A DNA stretch of 64,000 nucleotides from Abelmoschus esculentus. Lineage: Eukaryota; Streptophyta; Magnoliopsida; Malvales; Malvaceae. The position numbers and the translations under genes are program-made. Below the pieces are notes generated by a model. The model worked only from the letters and a program-made list of their open reading frames with translations. It searched no databases and was not told the DNA's origin. Positions 46,617 to 58,806 of the stretch are shown here, piece after piece. The DNA lies in assembly GCA_035048815.1 (NCBI GenBank), contig JAUCBN010000026.1, forward strand, positions 17,123,001-17,187,000, given 5' to 3'. Numbering within the stretch: the first letter of the stretch is position 1; each line of letters starts with the position of its first letter.

Positions 46617-49600
46617 CTCTCTTGAATTACCAATCAATCTCCTTGGGAAATTTGCAGACAAACAAAACTGTATTTCTCGGGAAACAAACAGATGGCGCAA
46701 AGAAGAAAAAACAGAAAAGATAAAGCTTTAGAATTGGGTTTAAAATTAAAATTAAATTGTTGATGGCGAGAGAATAAATTCCAATAATGGCCAGCGAAGG
46801 ATTACAAGGTCCAATTACTCTTTTTTATTAGTTTTATTATAGGAAAATTATGCAATTGCCCTTGTATTTAGAGAAAATTAGACATTTAGTCCCTGAAATA
46901 TAATTTACAAAGGACGATATTAAATTGGGTGCATGGATTTTTTTTATAATTATCTTTTTATTTTTAAGATTTTGCCCTGATTAATATAGGTCGATCCACG
47001 TCATATATAATATTTTAAATTTAAAATATACTTAAACAAAATTAAATTATTTATCACTTAAACTAATACAATTAATAGAGTATATATGAAACTAAATTTT
47101 ATTAACACTAAAACTTCAATAAATAATTTTTTAATTATAATAGTTAATATTTTATATTTATATTTATTATATTGATTTGACAATTTTAATAGTTTTAAAG
47201 CATAATATTCCATTTTTTATAAATAAAACCTAATATGTCATTTTCGTTGGAATTAAACAGTTATTAAATTAATTTAAGATAATTCATGATTTATTCACTT
47301 TGAAAATTAATAGAAAGAGAAAAAAACTGACAAATACATAAGAAATAAACAACCTTTAATGATAAAGTCTTAAATTTCATTTTTCAAGGGGCATTAACAT
47401 AATTTGTCCTTTATTGGATTTATTCGTTTGTTTGATAGCTTCGGAACGACGTCGGATTTTTCGAGGAAAGAGAAACGGGAAGTACAACGTGGACGCCGAC
47501 CGTTGACTTTTTTGTTTCGTGTGTTCTGTCGTCTTTGACTGGTATTACGATCAAGCATGTGAATAAAACCAGAAATATCTAGTATGATTATTACTTTATT
47601 TTTAGCCCTCGAATTTTTTATTTTTTTTTTAAATGAACTAATTAAAAAAAGGTAACAAAGTTTTTAAAAATAGCATTAATTATTTCGTTACCGTCAATTT
47701 TTAACATTTTTAATAAATTTTAAATATTATTAATAAATTTAAATATTTATTATGGAAAGTTCTCCCTTCAATTAACTCTTTTTACGTGGCACCATCTGTA
47801 AAAGCCACGCTTACAAGAAAAATAATTTTTTAAAATAATTTTAAACTTTGAATAATAAAAATCTAGAACGAAGATAAGAAAGGAGGAAAATACTTTCTGC
47901 GATGAAACGATATTATTTTGATAAATATTTTTTAACATTTATAATTATTTTATTAATTTGACTGAAACTCAAATAAAAAATTCTTGTATTTGAAATTCGA
48001 TTTAATTATTTATTATTATTATTTATTTTCTAGTAGTAGATTCTAAAACACGTATTAATATTTTTGAGTTGCGATAAGTCTAAGTCAACGAAAAGAATTA
48101 TCCATTTTTAAATGCTAATTCCAAGAAAAAATAATTCTTTTCTATTTTGTTTCTATTGACTCCCTGGAAGCTTCCTACGATAAATCCAAAGACTCGTCTT
48201 CCCCACCTTAATGCCGCCTCAAGGGTAAAACATTATTTGGTCAAAGCTGTAAAGTAATATTTAATTTTAATTAATTAATTACTAATTATTAATAATTAAA
48301 AAAAGTGTTCTATAAATTTAATTTAAAACTTTAACTTAAAATACTATTAGTTTAGAGATGTAAATTTCAAATGAACACGACGAAGAAAATAAGTTTAAGA
48401 AAAGCTTAACGGTAAAAAAATAATATATGATTTTTTTAAAAAAAATTAAATGCTATTCTTTTAACCATTTTAATATTTAACATTTTACTTTATAATTTAA
48501 ATCAAAATTTTCAATCAATAATTGTTATTTTTTTATTACAACATAACAAATGACTTAATTTTTATTTAATCAATTTTTGAATTTTTTTAAAAACATGAAC
48601 CTTTAAGAAAACCTTTAAAATTTTAGTTTCTTTCAATCAAATTATATTTCTTTCGTAGTTTAATATCTTTATATATCAACAGTTAATTGTTTGCCATCAA
48701 AGCATCAAGTATCTTTATATATCAACAGTTATATCTCTCACCCTCTGATCATCGGATAAAAATATCAAAATTTTTTATTTATAGATGTTCTTCGACAAAG
48801 AAATTTATCAATTTTTTTTGAATAAATCCATAACGAGATGATAAGATTTTAATTACGAATGATAATGAAGGTAAGAATAGTTGATTATGAAAGAGAAAAA
48901 AATAAAGATTTAGAATTTGTTTTTTTAATTCTAAAAAATTAAACATTTTGAGTTTTTTTTATAAAATTAATCTTGTTTTATTTTTTGAAAAATTAAGAAA
49001 AAATTTAAAACATATCAAGTGTCATTATTTTATTAAATAACAAAAAAACCGTAACGTCCATTGCTTTGCGTTTAAGTGAATTAAAAAAAATAAATATTTT
49101 TATAAAGAATAGTGTAAGAGTAACAATGCAGTCCAATATTCTTATTTGGGCCATCATCCTTTCCAAGGTTTATATTATAGCCCACGAGTTCTCTTCAAAT
49201 GGACGCCAAAAACTGTAAGTTGCTGAATATCATTAACGTTTAATATCATTAAATATTATTAAATTAACTAATAAAAATTAAAAATTTTAAGAATTCAACG
49301 TGTAATTAATAACTATACGAAGAGTGTCTGAACTCTGGACAAATATGTTTGCTGGTAGGTTGCTTTCCAGCAAAATCCAGATGATGTCAATTACCGATAT
49401 CTTTGTTAGAGAGTAATTTTTTATTCGGTTAATTCAATTATAATTAATTTAATTTAACTCCTAATTAAATTAATCGAATGTATTCTTATACTTTAAAATT
49501 CGTATAAAATTATTTACGATTATTCTCATCCATTAGCATTGACGTTAGAAAATATAAAGAATGAACTATTCCTCTCCTTCGAGGAATTCCAAATTCCTCC

Positions 49601-50283
49601 CCCTTAATCGGTTCAAAGATTATGGGAGTTGAATTTTTTTTTCAATCAACATCGATGATAATTTTTTTTTACAGATAATCGAATGTTGTTGATAAAGAAT
49701 TAAAAGAGTATTCAACGGACGTCGAATTATTTCATGGATTTATAAATAGATTGATTCAAATAATAAATAATTTAATATTATTTAAATAAAATTATTTTTA
49801 ATAATATTTTTTTCATGAATTAAACAATTTGGGCTTTATCTATTCCTCTAAAATGGAAAAAATGGTAATAAGGGATAAGATATCCAAAGTCTTCAACCCT
49901 ATAATAATTTAATACAAATGATATTTCCTAGGGTTGGATTTATCAAATTATTATTCAATGTTTTAGGTAAAGATTGAGGATTTAATAATTTATATTGTAA
50001 TTTGATTATTTTTAATTTTTATATTTTAAAGATTTAATTTAGACTTGAAGAATAACAACAAAACTTTTCGATTAAAAATTCTACACAAACAAATGACAGC
50101 ATTACAAACAAACGAGGTGGTTAAAATTCTATGGGCAATACATGGCATCTTTGTTCATGAATGTCAGCTGGGTCATAGACAAATAAAATTAAAATCGGAT
50201 AATAAAAAGAGTGAGTAATTATTAGATAATTACTTTAAAATGGATTTGATTAATTAGATCACGAATGATATACTAAACATGAT
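46617..50283. other. Gene-poor AT-rich region, left part
   Basis: 5' flank of the PITP gene, then long AT-rich sequence. The only less AT-rich spot is about 47440-47560, which contains gacgtc, acgtgg and two TTGAC W-box-like cores but no open frame. A 20-bp phrase (atctttatatatcaacagtt) is repeated near 48667 and 48712. No gene seen. Confidence 0.55.
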
Positions 50284-51035
50284 TTATCTAATAAATTTTT
50301 CGGTATTACAAGGTTCATCTCTTGTAGAATTAATTGTTGGTCTTTTGAACAGGGAGGACTGTGCAACTAAGACATGTTCAAAAGGAGTGTAATAACGTGC
50401 CGATGGTCTTGTCAAAATGGTTCGCACGGTCCCGCGAGGGGAATGATTCTTTGATGAAGTTTCACCATTGTTGACAGCTTGACTGGAAGAAGAAAAGTAA
50501 TTAGAAGTGTGCATTCGGTTAATTCGGTCGTTGATTAAACCGAATTAATCAAAAAATTTAAAATCTTAATCGTTTAACGAACCGAATTAATTAAATCAAA
50601 ATTATTTCGGATGCTATAAATCGAATCATATGTACCCCTACTTTCTGTTTGCTCCTTCTTTCGCCCCACCATTTCGTTCTCTACACACTTATCCCACGAG
50701 TTCAACGCATTTCGTTACCATCACGGACGATGAACACGACGTGATTAAAAATATGTTCGTGACCGTAATTTAAATCATTATATATTTTCAAAGATTTATA
50801 GGTGTTTTTTCAAACTCGAGTCTTGAACCGATGTGAATGTATCATGTCCTGCAGAAACTGCAGTCTTGGAGTCGTTGAAAATGAAGAACAAGAGCAGGAA
50901 TTTGAAGGACAGACCAGTGAGGTTGCATGTAGCTGTTAGTGTTTCCAGGGAACAAATATTGCTAGCGGTCTGAGTGGGAAAACTGGATTGAACTTGAAAC
51001 CAAAGACCCCGCTGCCCTAATTCCGTGTGGGCCAC
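50284..51035 (-). pseudogene. Possible small secreted-peptide-like gene or remnant
   Basis: Two coding-like minus-strand segments stand out in this gap. The upstream one (about 50796-50950) reads LTGLSFKFLLLFFIFNDSK and TAVSAGHDTFTS, which looks like a signal peptide with its cleavage region. The downstream one (50284 to about 50496) follows a strong acceptor (tacttttcttcttccag) and encodes a hydrophilic tail with SPRGTVRTILTRPSARYYTP. It ends at a stop after EKFIR. I found no ATG in frame with the signal-like segment, and the donor is uncertain. This may be a decayed gene or a gene with a 5' exon I could not place. No known peptide family was recognised. Confidence 0.25.
50503..50640. mobile_element. 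Probable small hAT-like MITE remnant
   Basis: Starts gtgtgcattcggttaattcg, contains inverted blocks accgaattaa and ttaattcggt, and ends gtacccctac. This layout of a TAGGGG-type end with repeated TTCGGTT units is typical of old hAT-type MITEs. No target duplication is visible. It overlaps the intron of the possible peptide gene. Confidence 0.45.
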
Positions 51036-54000
51036 TCATTCTAACTCTTTGATATTTGATGGAGTAATGAGAAAAATAGCATACAATGCAAAAATTATAA
51101 TGTTAAAAAATATTTTATATTTTCATTGAATAATTAGTTTAGTTTATACTTTTTTATATTTTTTAATTATTGATATTTCATTTTGAGCCGTAATAAATTA
51201 TTCGTAGATAAGAATGATTAATCAATTAATATTAAATGACTTGAAATGATATGATAAATTTATATAATAATATACATTGATATATCAGTATCATATAAAC
51301 AAATATATTAATTTTATAAAATAATATATTAGTGAAAAATAAATTTATAAATTTATATAAAATTATTTTTATAATGACATATCATTCTTTTAAATTATTT
51401 CAAGCTATTTATCGTTCAACTAACCGTTTTTATTTTAATCTAAAATAAAATATTAATAATTAAAATACTTTATAAAAGTCTAATCCAAAATATTATTCCC
51501 TCCAAATTAGGTCAGATACAGTATAAATACACCCTAGGCTTCTATTTTCAAACGTAGAAATCATCAATAATAAGAGTACATGGAATAATACCGACTGCGT
51601 ATACGAATGTGGATATTCTATTCTATTCTATTCTTAGTTTGTTCAGCTTCCACTAGCTTTTGATATCTCAGAACTTAGGTTTATCATCAATATTAATGGC
51701 GTCTGGACCTGGTCAAGGATAACAGAGTAAACGTCGTAGTTTTGAATTATTAATGACGCAAGTTTCGGGGAAATCAGGGACCTACACAAGGGATGGCTGC
51801 GCCATTGGTTTTCGACACTTAATTACTTCGAATAACAGTCTGTTATTAGTTATAATTACAGTTATTATAAAAAATAACGTCCACAATAATTACTTAAGTG
51901 CACTGCTTAATCACTATGGATTAGTATAATTAACTTATTAATTAATACATATTTGTTAATATAATCACAGTTTTGAGCTGTAAATTTAAGGTTGGAGTCT
52001 TGTTTAACTCACCCCTGTCTTCAAAGTTGTAATGATTTGAAAAAGATAATGCATTTGTACTAGTATATGCACTATGAATGAATGAATCAAATGAGTGTGC
52101 AGTATTTATTTGGAAATTTTTAATGGACTTTTAGTATATATTTTTAATAATATTTTAAGTAAATAATTAAATACCAAAAATTAATTTTAAGATCGATATT
52201 TTTAATTTCTAATAATATTTTAATTGATATATTTAAAATATTATAAAAAATATAATGTTTTCTATTTTTAAATTTATACTTTATAATATATTTAATTGAT
52301 ATCGTATCATAACCGTATTATGACTATATCATACCGCAGTTAGAGATGGAACTTTCGATAATTTTTTTTTTACTTTTCTTTTTTTATATATATTTTTAAA
52401 AATAATTTATTTATAAATTTATCTTTATTTTTAAACACTTATTTTTATCAATTCTAAATCTTGATTTCGTCCGTGATCGCGTACATACAGTCAATTGTAC
52501 ATTACTTACTTTGCTACGTGGTCAAGAAGTATTTATTACATGGAGCCCTTTTGTTTTGGGATTTTCTATTAATAAGCTTTGGAATTCCACAATTTTTTTA
52601 TTTTAAATAAAAATAAAAATATTAATTCTAACTTCGATTTTCCTCACACATGTCAAAGAAAGATGAGAAAAGTATTATAAAAAATGTAATTATTTAATAT
52701 AATATTAAGCATATTTAAATGATTTATATATTAATTTAATATTTATATAATTATTCTTAATATAATTTAATTAATTATTAACTATAAATATAAATGTGAG
52801 GATAAAAAAAATTGCATACAAATATTATAATGTAAATAGACGAAGGTAAAGAATCAGAATAGAAAAAGTTAAATCTGAATTATTTAGAGATTTTTTATAA
52901 TTTTTTTTTGGATAAATAAACATTATAATTCTATTAATTATCTCGTCACTAGTTATAGATTAAGTTCGTACTTAATTAATATATCAGAGATAATTTAATA
53001 TTATAATTAAATTAAAAATGGAACTAAGGAATTTTCAATCTATGTGATTACAAAATAAGACTTTTATTTTCAAGTGTGTTTTGAAATTAATGAATGCTTG
53101 ATTAAGTCTAAGAAAATCGGAGAGGAACTTGGAAAAAATCATTTTCTTTCTAGAATAACTCGTATACTATAAAGTTAGGCATGCCGGTATAGAAATTCTG
53201 TACCAACAGAACAGAATTTAATTCATTTTTTATTTTTTTGGAAAGCAGAAATATTATTATATTTTTAGAGGAAAAAAATAAATTATTCCCCGTAATTTAG
53301 GGTATTTTAGAGATTACAAATTAATGGAAATAACATAATTATTAGAGTAGTAACTAGCGATGTTAACAGAATAATTAAGCGATCAATGTCAAATGGTGAA
53401 GATTATATTCTAAAACAGATACTACTGTAATCACTTTAGCTTGTTCAAAAAAATTAAATCTGGTTAATTGTTAAAAAATTAGATCGATTAATCGATAATT
53501 TTAAATTATTCAATTATTGATTATAAATTATATCATTTAAACTATATAATATTTATTGATTAATTAAATTATTTAATTTCGATTTGTCTGATTTTCTTAC
53601 TTTGCACGATACTAATGCTAAATGCAAGTATAAAATTTCAAGTAATTATAATTTTATATAAATACAGTGGGTGTTGAACGATGCAATAAAAATAACTGTA
53701 CAGAATCTTAAAAAAAATTAAAATTTTGATAAGTTGACCTAAAAATAAATGTCCTAAACTCAAACATGTATACATTTTTTAAAAAATTAACTTGTTTCAC
53801 TTAATAATAAATACCCTAAATTCGATCAAAACTTATAAAAATAATTTTATGATTTAAATATAAATTTTTTAAGAGATTTTCTCATAAAAATAATAATTTT
53901 AAGGATTAAATTATAAATAAAAACTCAATTTTAAAGAATTGATTATAAATATCTCTAATTTTTTTTTTAAAAAAATTACATGATTAATTCCAAATAACGT

Positions 54001-54882
54001 CTTATCAGATATTTTCTATTATAAACTCAAATTTAATTTAACTTCACCCTTATTAAAAATCTGACTCGATCTAACTTAAACCTATTTCTTTTATGAAAAA
54101 TCTGATTCAGTCAAGTCAAATTAAAAATCTAACCGCGAACAAAATATTGATCCATATTTCCCTCCCCTAAGTAGGATTCTTTAAAACCAATCCTACACAA
54201 TGAAACCATTGATTAAAAATGATTTTTTTATGTTATTATGATTAATTATATGCTTAATTATGTTGATCCTCACCCTCTTAATAATTAAAGAGAGTATTTG
54301 AGATACTCTCATTGTACTTAGTTCCATAAAGCTTATCCACTATATTGTTTATCCAAACATGTCAGACATGTGTGGCTTAGTACACACTAATAATTTTTTT
54401 ATCAATAATTATTAAAAAAAATGTTATTCAATTATAACATGGCATATAATTTATATTTTATTTATTTATTTTTGATTTTTTTAAATATGAACTTAAAAAT
54501 ACTAAAGTTGTAATTTTTTTAATCAAATTTTTAAACTATTTATCTTTTATTGTTGAATATTTCATTCAATCGTCGGTTGTAAATCAATCAATCTTTTTTT
54601 ATTGTTGAATGTTTATCGATAAAATAATTAACGATTCATTTATCGATGTTTAACAATAAAATGATAAAATTTTTAATCGTGGGAGATCGACCCAAAAATA
54701 ACTAATAGCGATTGAATCGTCGGTGAAAATATACATTGAGCAATAATCTGAAATTAGTAGTTTTTTTTTTTTACATTCTTCCATAAATAAATACTAATCC
54801 TACCCCACGTTTATATATATCCTAACCGGTCTAATGAAAACACGGCCAGCAGCTTGACAGCAAAATCTTAAACTACGTCCAC
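51036..54882. other. Gene-poor AT-rich region, right part
   Basis: Contains a consensus TATA box (TATAAATA, 51522-51529) without a recognisable gene behind it, a short TATTC repeat near 51614-51633, and SINE copy D at 53353-53455. No protein-coding gene is seen between 51036 and the LBD gene. Confidence 0.55.
53353..53455 (+). mobile_element. tRNA-derived SINE, copy D, 5'-truncated
   Basis: Contains only the body of the family: aataattaagcgatcaatgt, caaatggtgaagattatatt, acagatactactgtaatcac, then the tail ttgttcaaaaaaa. The tRNA-like head is absent. 5' truncation is usual for retrotransposed copies. Confidence 0.75.
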
Positions 54883-54911
54883 ATGACATCATTGTATTGC
54901 CTCATATCCAC

Positions 54912-54919
54912 TATAAATA
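54912..54919 (+). promoter_or_regulatory. TATA box of the LBD gene
   Basis: TATAAATA in a TCCAC-TATAAATA-ATACC context. Transcription should start near 54940-54950. That excludes the in-frame ATG at 54883 and favours the ATG at 54985 or 54994. Confidence 0.65.
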
Positions 54920-54984
54920 ATACCCGGTCGATCCTAGAACAAACCCTCCTCAACCTCCCAATACTTATACCCCTAGAAACCCTC

Positions 54985-55700
54985 ATGTTTAAGATGGAAT
55001 ACTGTGAACCAATCCCTACTGCCACCACATCTTTGATTTCGCCATCGTCGTCTCCTCCTGCTCCTCCTCTCCCACCGCCGGTCGTTATCAGCCCCTGCGC
55101 CGCTTGCAAGATTCTGAGGAGAAGGTGTGCTGATAAATGTGTGTTGGCACCTTATTTCCCCCCTACTGAACCAGCCAAATTCACCATCGCTCATCGTGTG
55201 TTCGGTGCTAGCAACATCATCAAGTTCTTACAGGTAGTTTTATTGGTCTGTTTTTCAAAACTCACTATTATTGTCATGTTGGGTGAACATTCCCGCTGCC
55301 TTTAGGTTAATGCGTTGACAACTGTAGACTTTGCATTTATAGTCCTTTGCTTGGAAAAACTGTGCAGGAACTTCCCGAGTCTCAGAGAGCCGACGCGGTG
55401 AGCAGCATGGTGTATGAGGCGAATGCGAGAATCCGAGACCCGATTTACGGTTGCGCCGGGGTGATCTGCCAGCTTCAAAAGCAAATCAATGAGCTCCAAG
55501 CACAACTAGCCAAAGCTCAAGCCGAAGTGACCAACATGCAACTGCATCAAGCAAACATAGCCGCTATGCTTTGCATGGAGGTGGCACAATCGACGACTCC
55601 TCAGCCGAATCCGATGGACGATTTGGTTGCCAACGGCTACCCAATCCTCGTGGAAGATAACAATAACTTGGGGTCATTATGGGAACCACTTTGGGCTTGA
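54985..55700 (+). CDS. LBD1: LOB-domain transcription factor (LBD1/LBD11 type)
   Basis: A plant-specific DNA-binding factor for organ boundaries and vascular/cambial growth in this subgroup. Two exons, 54985-55233 and 55368-55700. They encode 193 residues from MFKMEYCEP, or 190 from the ATG at 54994. A Ser/Pro-rich N terminus is followed by the LOB domain. The C block CAACKILRRRCADKC has the required CX2CX6CX3C spacing, then APYFPP and the GAS-block start FTIAHRVFGASN. Exon 2 has a leucine-zipper-like coiled coil, LQKQINELQAQLAKAQAEV. The intron sits after KFLQ, the conserved LBD position. The tail LGSLWEPLWA resembles Arabidopsis LBD1. The frame is open back to 54883, but the TATA box lies downstream of that ATG. 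Confidence 0.93.
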
Positions 55701-56221
55701 TTTCATGCTTAGAATAGTAAGGTCCCATGAAAACTCTCTCCCAAGGAGAAGTTGAAGGATAGATTAATGAAGTTAACTTAGTAGTAGGGTTTAAGCTAAA
55801 AACGAAGATTTGACAGGTTTGGGAGAGGAGGAGAAAATATGTACTTCAACTTTTTTTTCGACTATAAATTTAACATTTTAGGTCACATAACTAGAATTTA
55901 TTTTTATTATATTCATAAATCTAAATTTGCGTATTAAATATATTATAATAATATCAATCGAATTAAGATTTAACAAATAAGTATTAAAATTAATACTTTT
56001 ATTGTTTCTCGTCAACCCATTTATTTCTGTAATTCTTTAATTTATTTTTTTTAATTTATGGCATTATTTAATTTTTTTCCATTTTCATTTTGACTATTTC
56101 AAATTTTATATAAAAACAAACGACTAAAGAATAGACTTGTCGTGGTCGAGATGTCGTGATGCTCTTCTATACTTCTAAGTCCTTTTCCACTTGGAGTGTA
56201 TCATTTCGAAATGGTTTGTTA
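55701..56221. other. 3' flank of the LBD gene
   Basis: 3' UTR and AT-rich spacer. No other feature seen. Confidence 0.6.
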
Positions 56222-56684
56222 TAAGGATGGGCACGGAACTCGAATTTAACGGGTTCTAATCCGATCCAGTCCGATCGGGTTGGATTTTTTGGTGAAAAAA
56301 TCGGGTTTGGGTGAAAAAAATCCGACCCGAGACTAATAGTGTAATTTTTCCATATATATTTTAGAGATATTTGTAATAATAATTTCTCTTTTTATATATT
56401 TATACAATTAGATCACTAAAATTAATTTTTGTTACAATTAGGTCATTAAAATTAATTATTTTTACAATTACATCCCTAAATTTATTTTTTTTACAAGTTA
56501 GTCCTTAAAAATTTTATTTTTTTTAATGATTTCGGTCGGATCGGGTTGAATTTTAGAGCTTAAAGTCGGGTCGAGTCGGATTTTTCACCCTAAACCCGGA
56601 TCGGATCGGGTCGAGTGGGGGGTATGAATTTTCGGGTTGGGTGCGGGTAGGCCGAAAATCCAACCCGACCCGTGCCCATCCCTA
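56222..56684. mobile_element. hAT-type MITE with perfect 8-bp target duplication
   Basis: A 463-bp element. Its termini are TAAGGATGGGCACGG on the left and, on the other strand, TAGGGATGGGCACGG on the right. It is flanked by GTTTGTTA on both sides (56214-56221 and 56685-56692), an exact 8-bp duplication diagnostic of hAT. Subterminal regions are rich in CCGATCC/TCGGGTCGG motifs, and the AT-rich centre is non-coding. The excellent preservation points to a recent insertion. Confidence 0.9.
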
Positions 56685-56692
56685 GTTTGTTA

Positions 56693-57632
56693 TATTTATT
56701 GAATTAGTTTCAATTTAATCCTTTATTTTACTCATTAAAAATAAAAAAAATATTATAGTAATAACTAAAAATATATATTTTATGCACTAATAACGTATAA
56801 TAAGTTTAAAATTAATAGAATTTTGAAATGTTAAGGGTTATTTCTAGAATTAAGACCAGGTTAGAAGAAAGTATAAAAGTTGAGGATTAAATATATTGTT
56901 TTTTATAAATTTCACGTCATCTATCATTCGAACCAGTTTATTAAGTTTTAATACTTAAGAGATTTAATAAAAATAAAGTCATATTTATGTAGTTTACCCT
57001 ATATTAATCCATGGTCGGACTAGGTTAAGGTTCGATTAAAATAATTCCAAATTCTAGCCTGAGTCCTGTCCGGCCCAATCATCCATTTTACTGTTTAAAA
57101 CATATTTTTTATGAAGTTAATATTTTATATAAAATCATTAATAGGAATGTATCTTCAGGGTCGGTTTTGGGCCGTGAGCTGAAAATCCTTACCCGACACC
57201 TGACCGGAATGGGCTAGTCTACCCGACCCATAAGCAGGTCTACGTATGAGGTTAGCTTACCAAACATGAAACACCAGTTAAGCTCTACTGCCGTTTACTA
57301 ATACGTAAGTAACGTAACATCAAAACTACGAGAGATAATATTATAAATTTTTTTTATTACGTTATTCGTAATTCATGTAATCAAGTTTATTAATTTTAGA
57401 TAATTATTTAATAATTATTTATTTATCTATTATAAGTAGGAAAGAGATGATGATTCATCAAATCCTTTACCCATTGTATTTTTTAAAGAGACCTATACAA
57501 TCGCTCGTATCGTCCTGTCTAGAAATAACCCACTGTATTTGACCCTCCCTTTGCCCTAAACTCGTTTTATTAATGTAATGAATACACCAAATCCTCTGCT
57601 TTCCCTCGTGAAAGTGGAGAAAGTGGAGACCT
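56693..57632. other. Intergenic between two MITEs
   Basis: AT-rich. Around 57000-57245 there is a block with ccgacc and gggtcgg-like words (ggtcggac, cctgtccggccc, ctacccgaccc) that looks like a decayed relative of the 56222-56684 element. At 57432-57460, aggaaagagatgatgattca matches the centre of the 16135-16325 MITE. Confidence 0.45.
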
Positions 57633-57827
57633 CCAATAAATTATTAGGTGAATTCTGTTTATCATGTCATCCATGGTCCCAATTAATCAGGACTGTTGAT
57701 CTTAATTTTTTTCAAGTGAATCATCATCTCTTTCCTATACAAACTTTAGTGGGTAAGTAGTTATTAGGTAGTTATTTAAAGATCAACGGTCTTGATTGCT
57801 TGGACTGGTTCACCTAATAATCTCTCC
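57633..57827. mobile_element. MITE, inverted copy of the 14944-15155 family
   Basis: Begins aaattattaggtgaattctg and ends ggttcacctaataatctctcc. Read on the other strand it follows copy 1 (AATCAAGACCGTTGATCTTT, then CTACCCACTAAAGT). One arm lacks about 20 bp next to its terminus (tggactggttcacc). It shows the family is dispersed over at least 40 kb in both orientations. Confidence 0.82.
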
Positions 57828-58176
57828 AACAGGAGATTGTTTTCAATGCTAGGAAAAGAAACAGAGTGTCGTCCATTTGACTTAAAACACAACCTATTTT
57901 TCCTCAAAATCTAACTACAAATTCCATGACAACAACTCAACCTATTAAATATATTGTACACTAGATGAGCTAATTAACGTATGGATACTACAAAACTAGA
58001 TGCATAATCTCTTCACAATTAACAACGATAAAATGTATCAGTTCAATTAAACTCGAATAATTAAACCATCAAATTATATTGAATTAAGCATAGTCTATGA
58101 TTTACAATTAGCAACCAAAAATAAGGTAAACTGATATCTCAGAAACAACAGCCTCTTCACAAACTAACCCTAAATC

Positions 58177-58668
58177 TCAGAAGGTATATTTCTTGGGTTC
58201 CAAGGCACATCTACACAAAGGGCAATTATGTTTCATCTTAACCCACTGGAAGATGCACTGATCATGGAACTTATGGCCGCACACTCCCATCGCTCTCGCT
58301 TCCTCTCCTTTCTCCATATCTTCAAGACAAATACCACAGGCTACGACGTTATCATCCTCTATCTTCACGCTCTCCGTCCCGGCTAATACGGGGTCAATGG
58401 TTTCCGCCAAGATTTTTGCCAGCTCAACCGCCACCTCCATCTTGACTTCCACTAACGCTGTTTCCAGGTCTCTGTTGGTCTCAAGAGCCCTGACCGTGGC
58501 CAGCACCTTTTTCACGGCATCGCACATCATCCACTCTTTCTCCATGCTTTGGTTGTACGACGTTCTTGGATCGTATGAAGTGTCGAAACTCGAGTATCGT
58601 CCCCAGTGTCTTAACATGTTTAGGGTTTTTGCTTCAAAATTTGCTATCTGCTTCACCTTATCCATGGC
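58177..58668 (-). CDS. RING-H2 zinc-finger protein, probable E3 ubiquitin ligase
   Basis: Single-exon gene of 163 residues from MDKVKQIANFEAK. The C-terminal RING (about residues 113-155) reads CGICLEDMEKGEEARAMGVC, then GHKFHDQC, and closes with NCPLC. These supply the C3-H2-C3 zinc ligands of a RING-H2 domain, including the CxHxxHxxC core. Such domains recruit E2 enzymes. The N-terminal half is predicted helical (AVKKVLATVRALETNRDLET, VAVELAKILAETI) with no membrane segment, so it is not an ATL-type protein. The frame is open upstream, and an ATG at 58806 would add 46 residues. However, a TATA box at 58736-58742 lies between the two ATGs and favours 58668. Substrates are unknown. Confidence 0.8.
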   Translation of the reverse strand, partial: AMDKVKQIANFEAKTLNMLRHWGRYSSFDTSYDPRTSYNQSMEKEWMMCDAVKKVLATVRALETNRDLETALVEVKMEVAVELAKILAETIDPVLAGTESVKIEDDNVVACGICLEDMEKGEEARAMGVCGHKFHDQCIFQWVKMKHNCPLCRCALEPKKYTF

Positions 58669-58735
58669 GTTGGCGATGATCGAGAACAGGGGTTGGCTTT
58701 TGGATTTCAATAATCGTCGCTTGCTTAGCCAGGCC

Positions 58736-58742
58736 TTATATA
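58736..58742 (-). promoter_or_regulatory. TATA box of the RING-H2 gene
   Basis: On the minus strand CTATATAAGG, about 70 bp upstream of the ATG at 58668. It is the reason for preferring that start. Confidence 0.55.
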
Positions 58743-58806
58743 GTGGAGTAAACCGCCTAGGCTTAAACCGACTTTGCCAAAGGAACAAATATATTTGTAT
58801 TATCAT

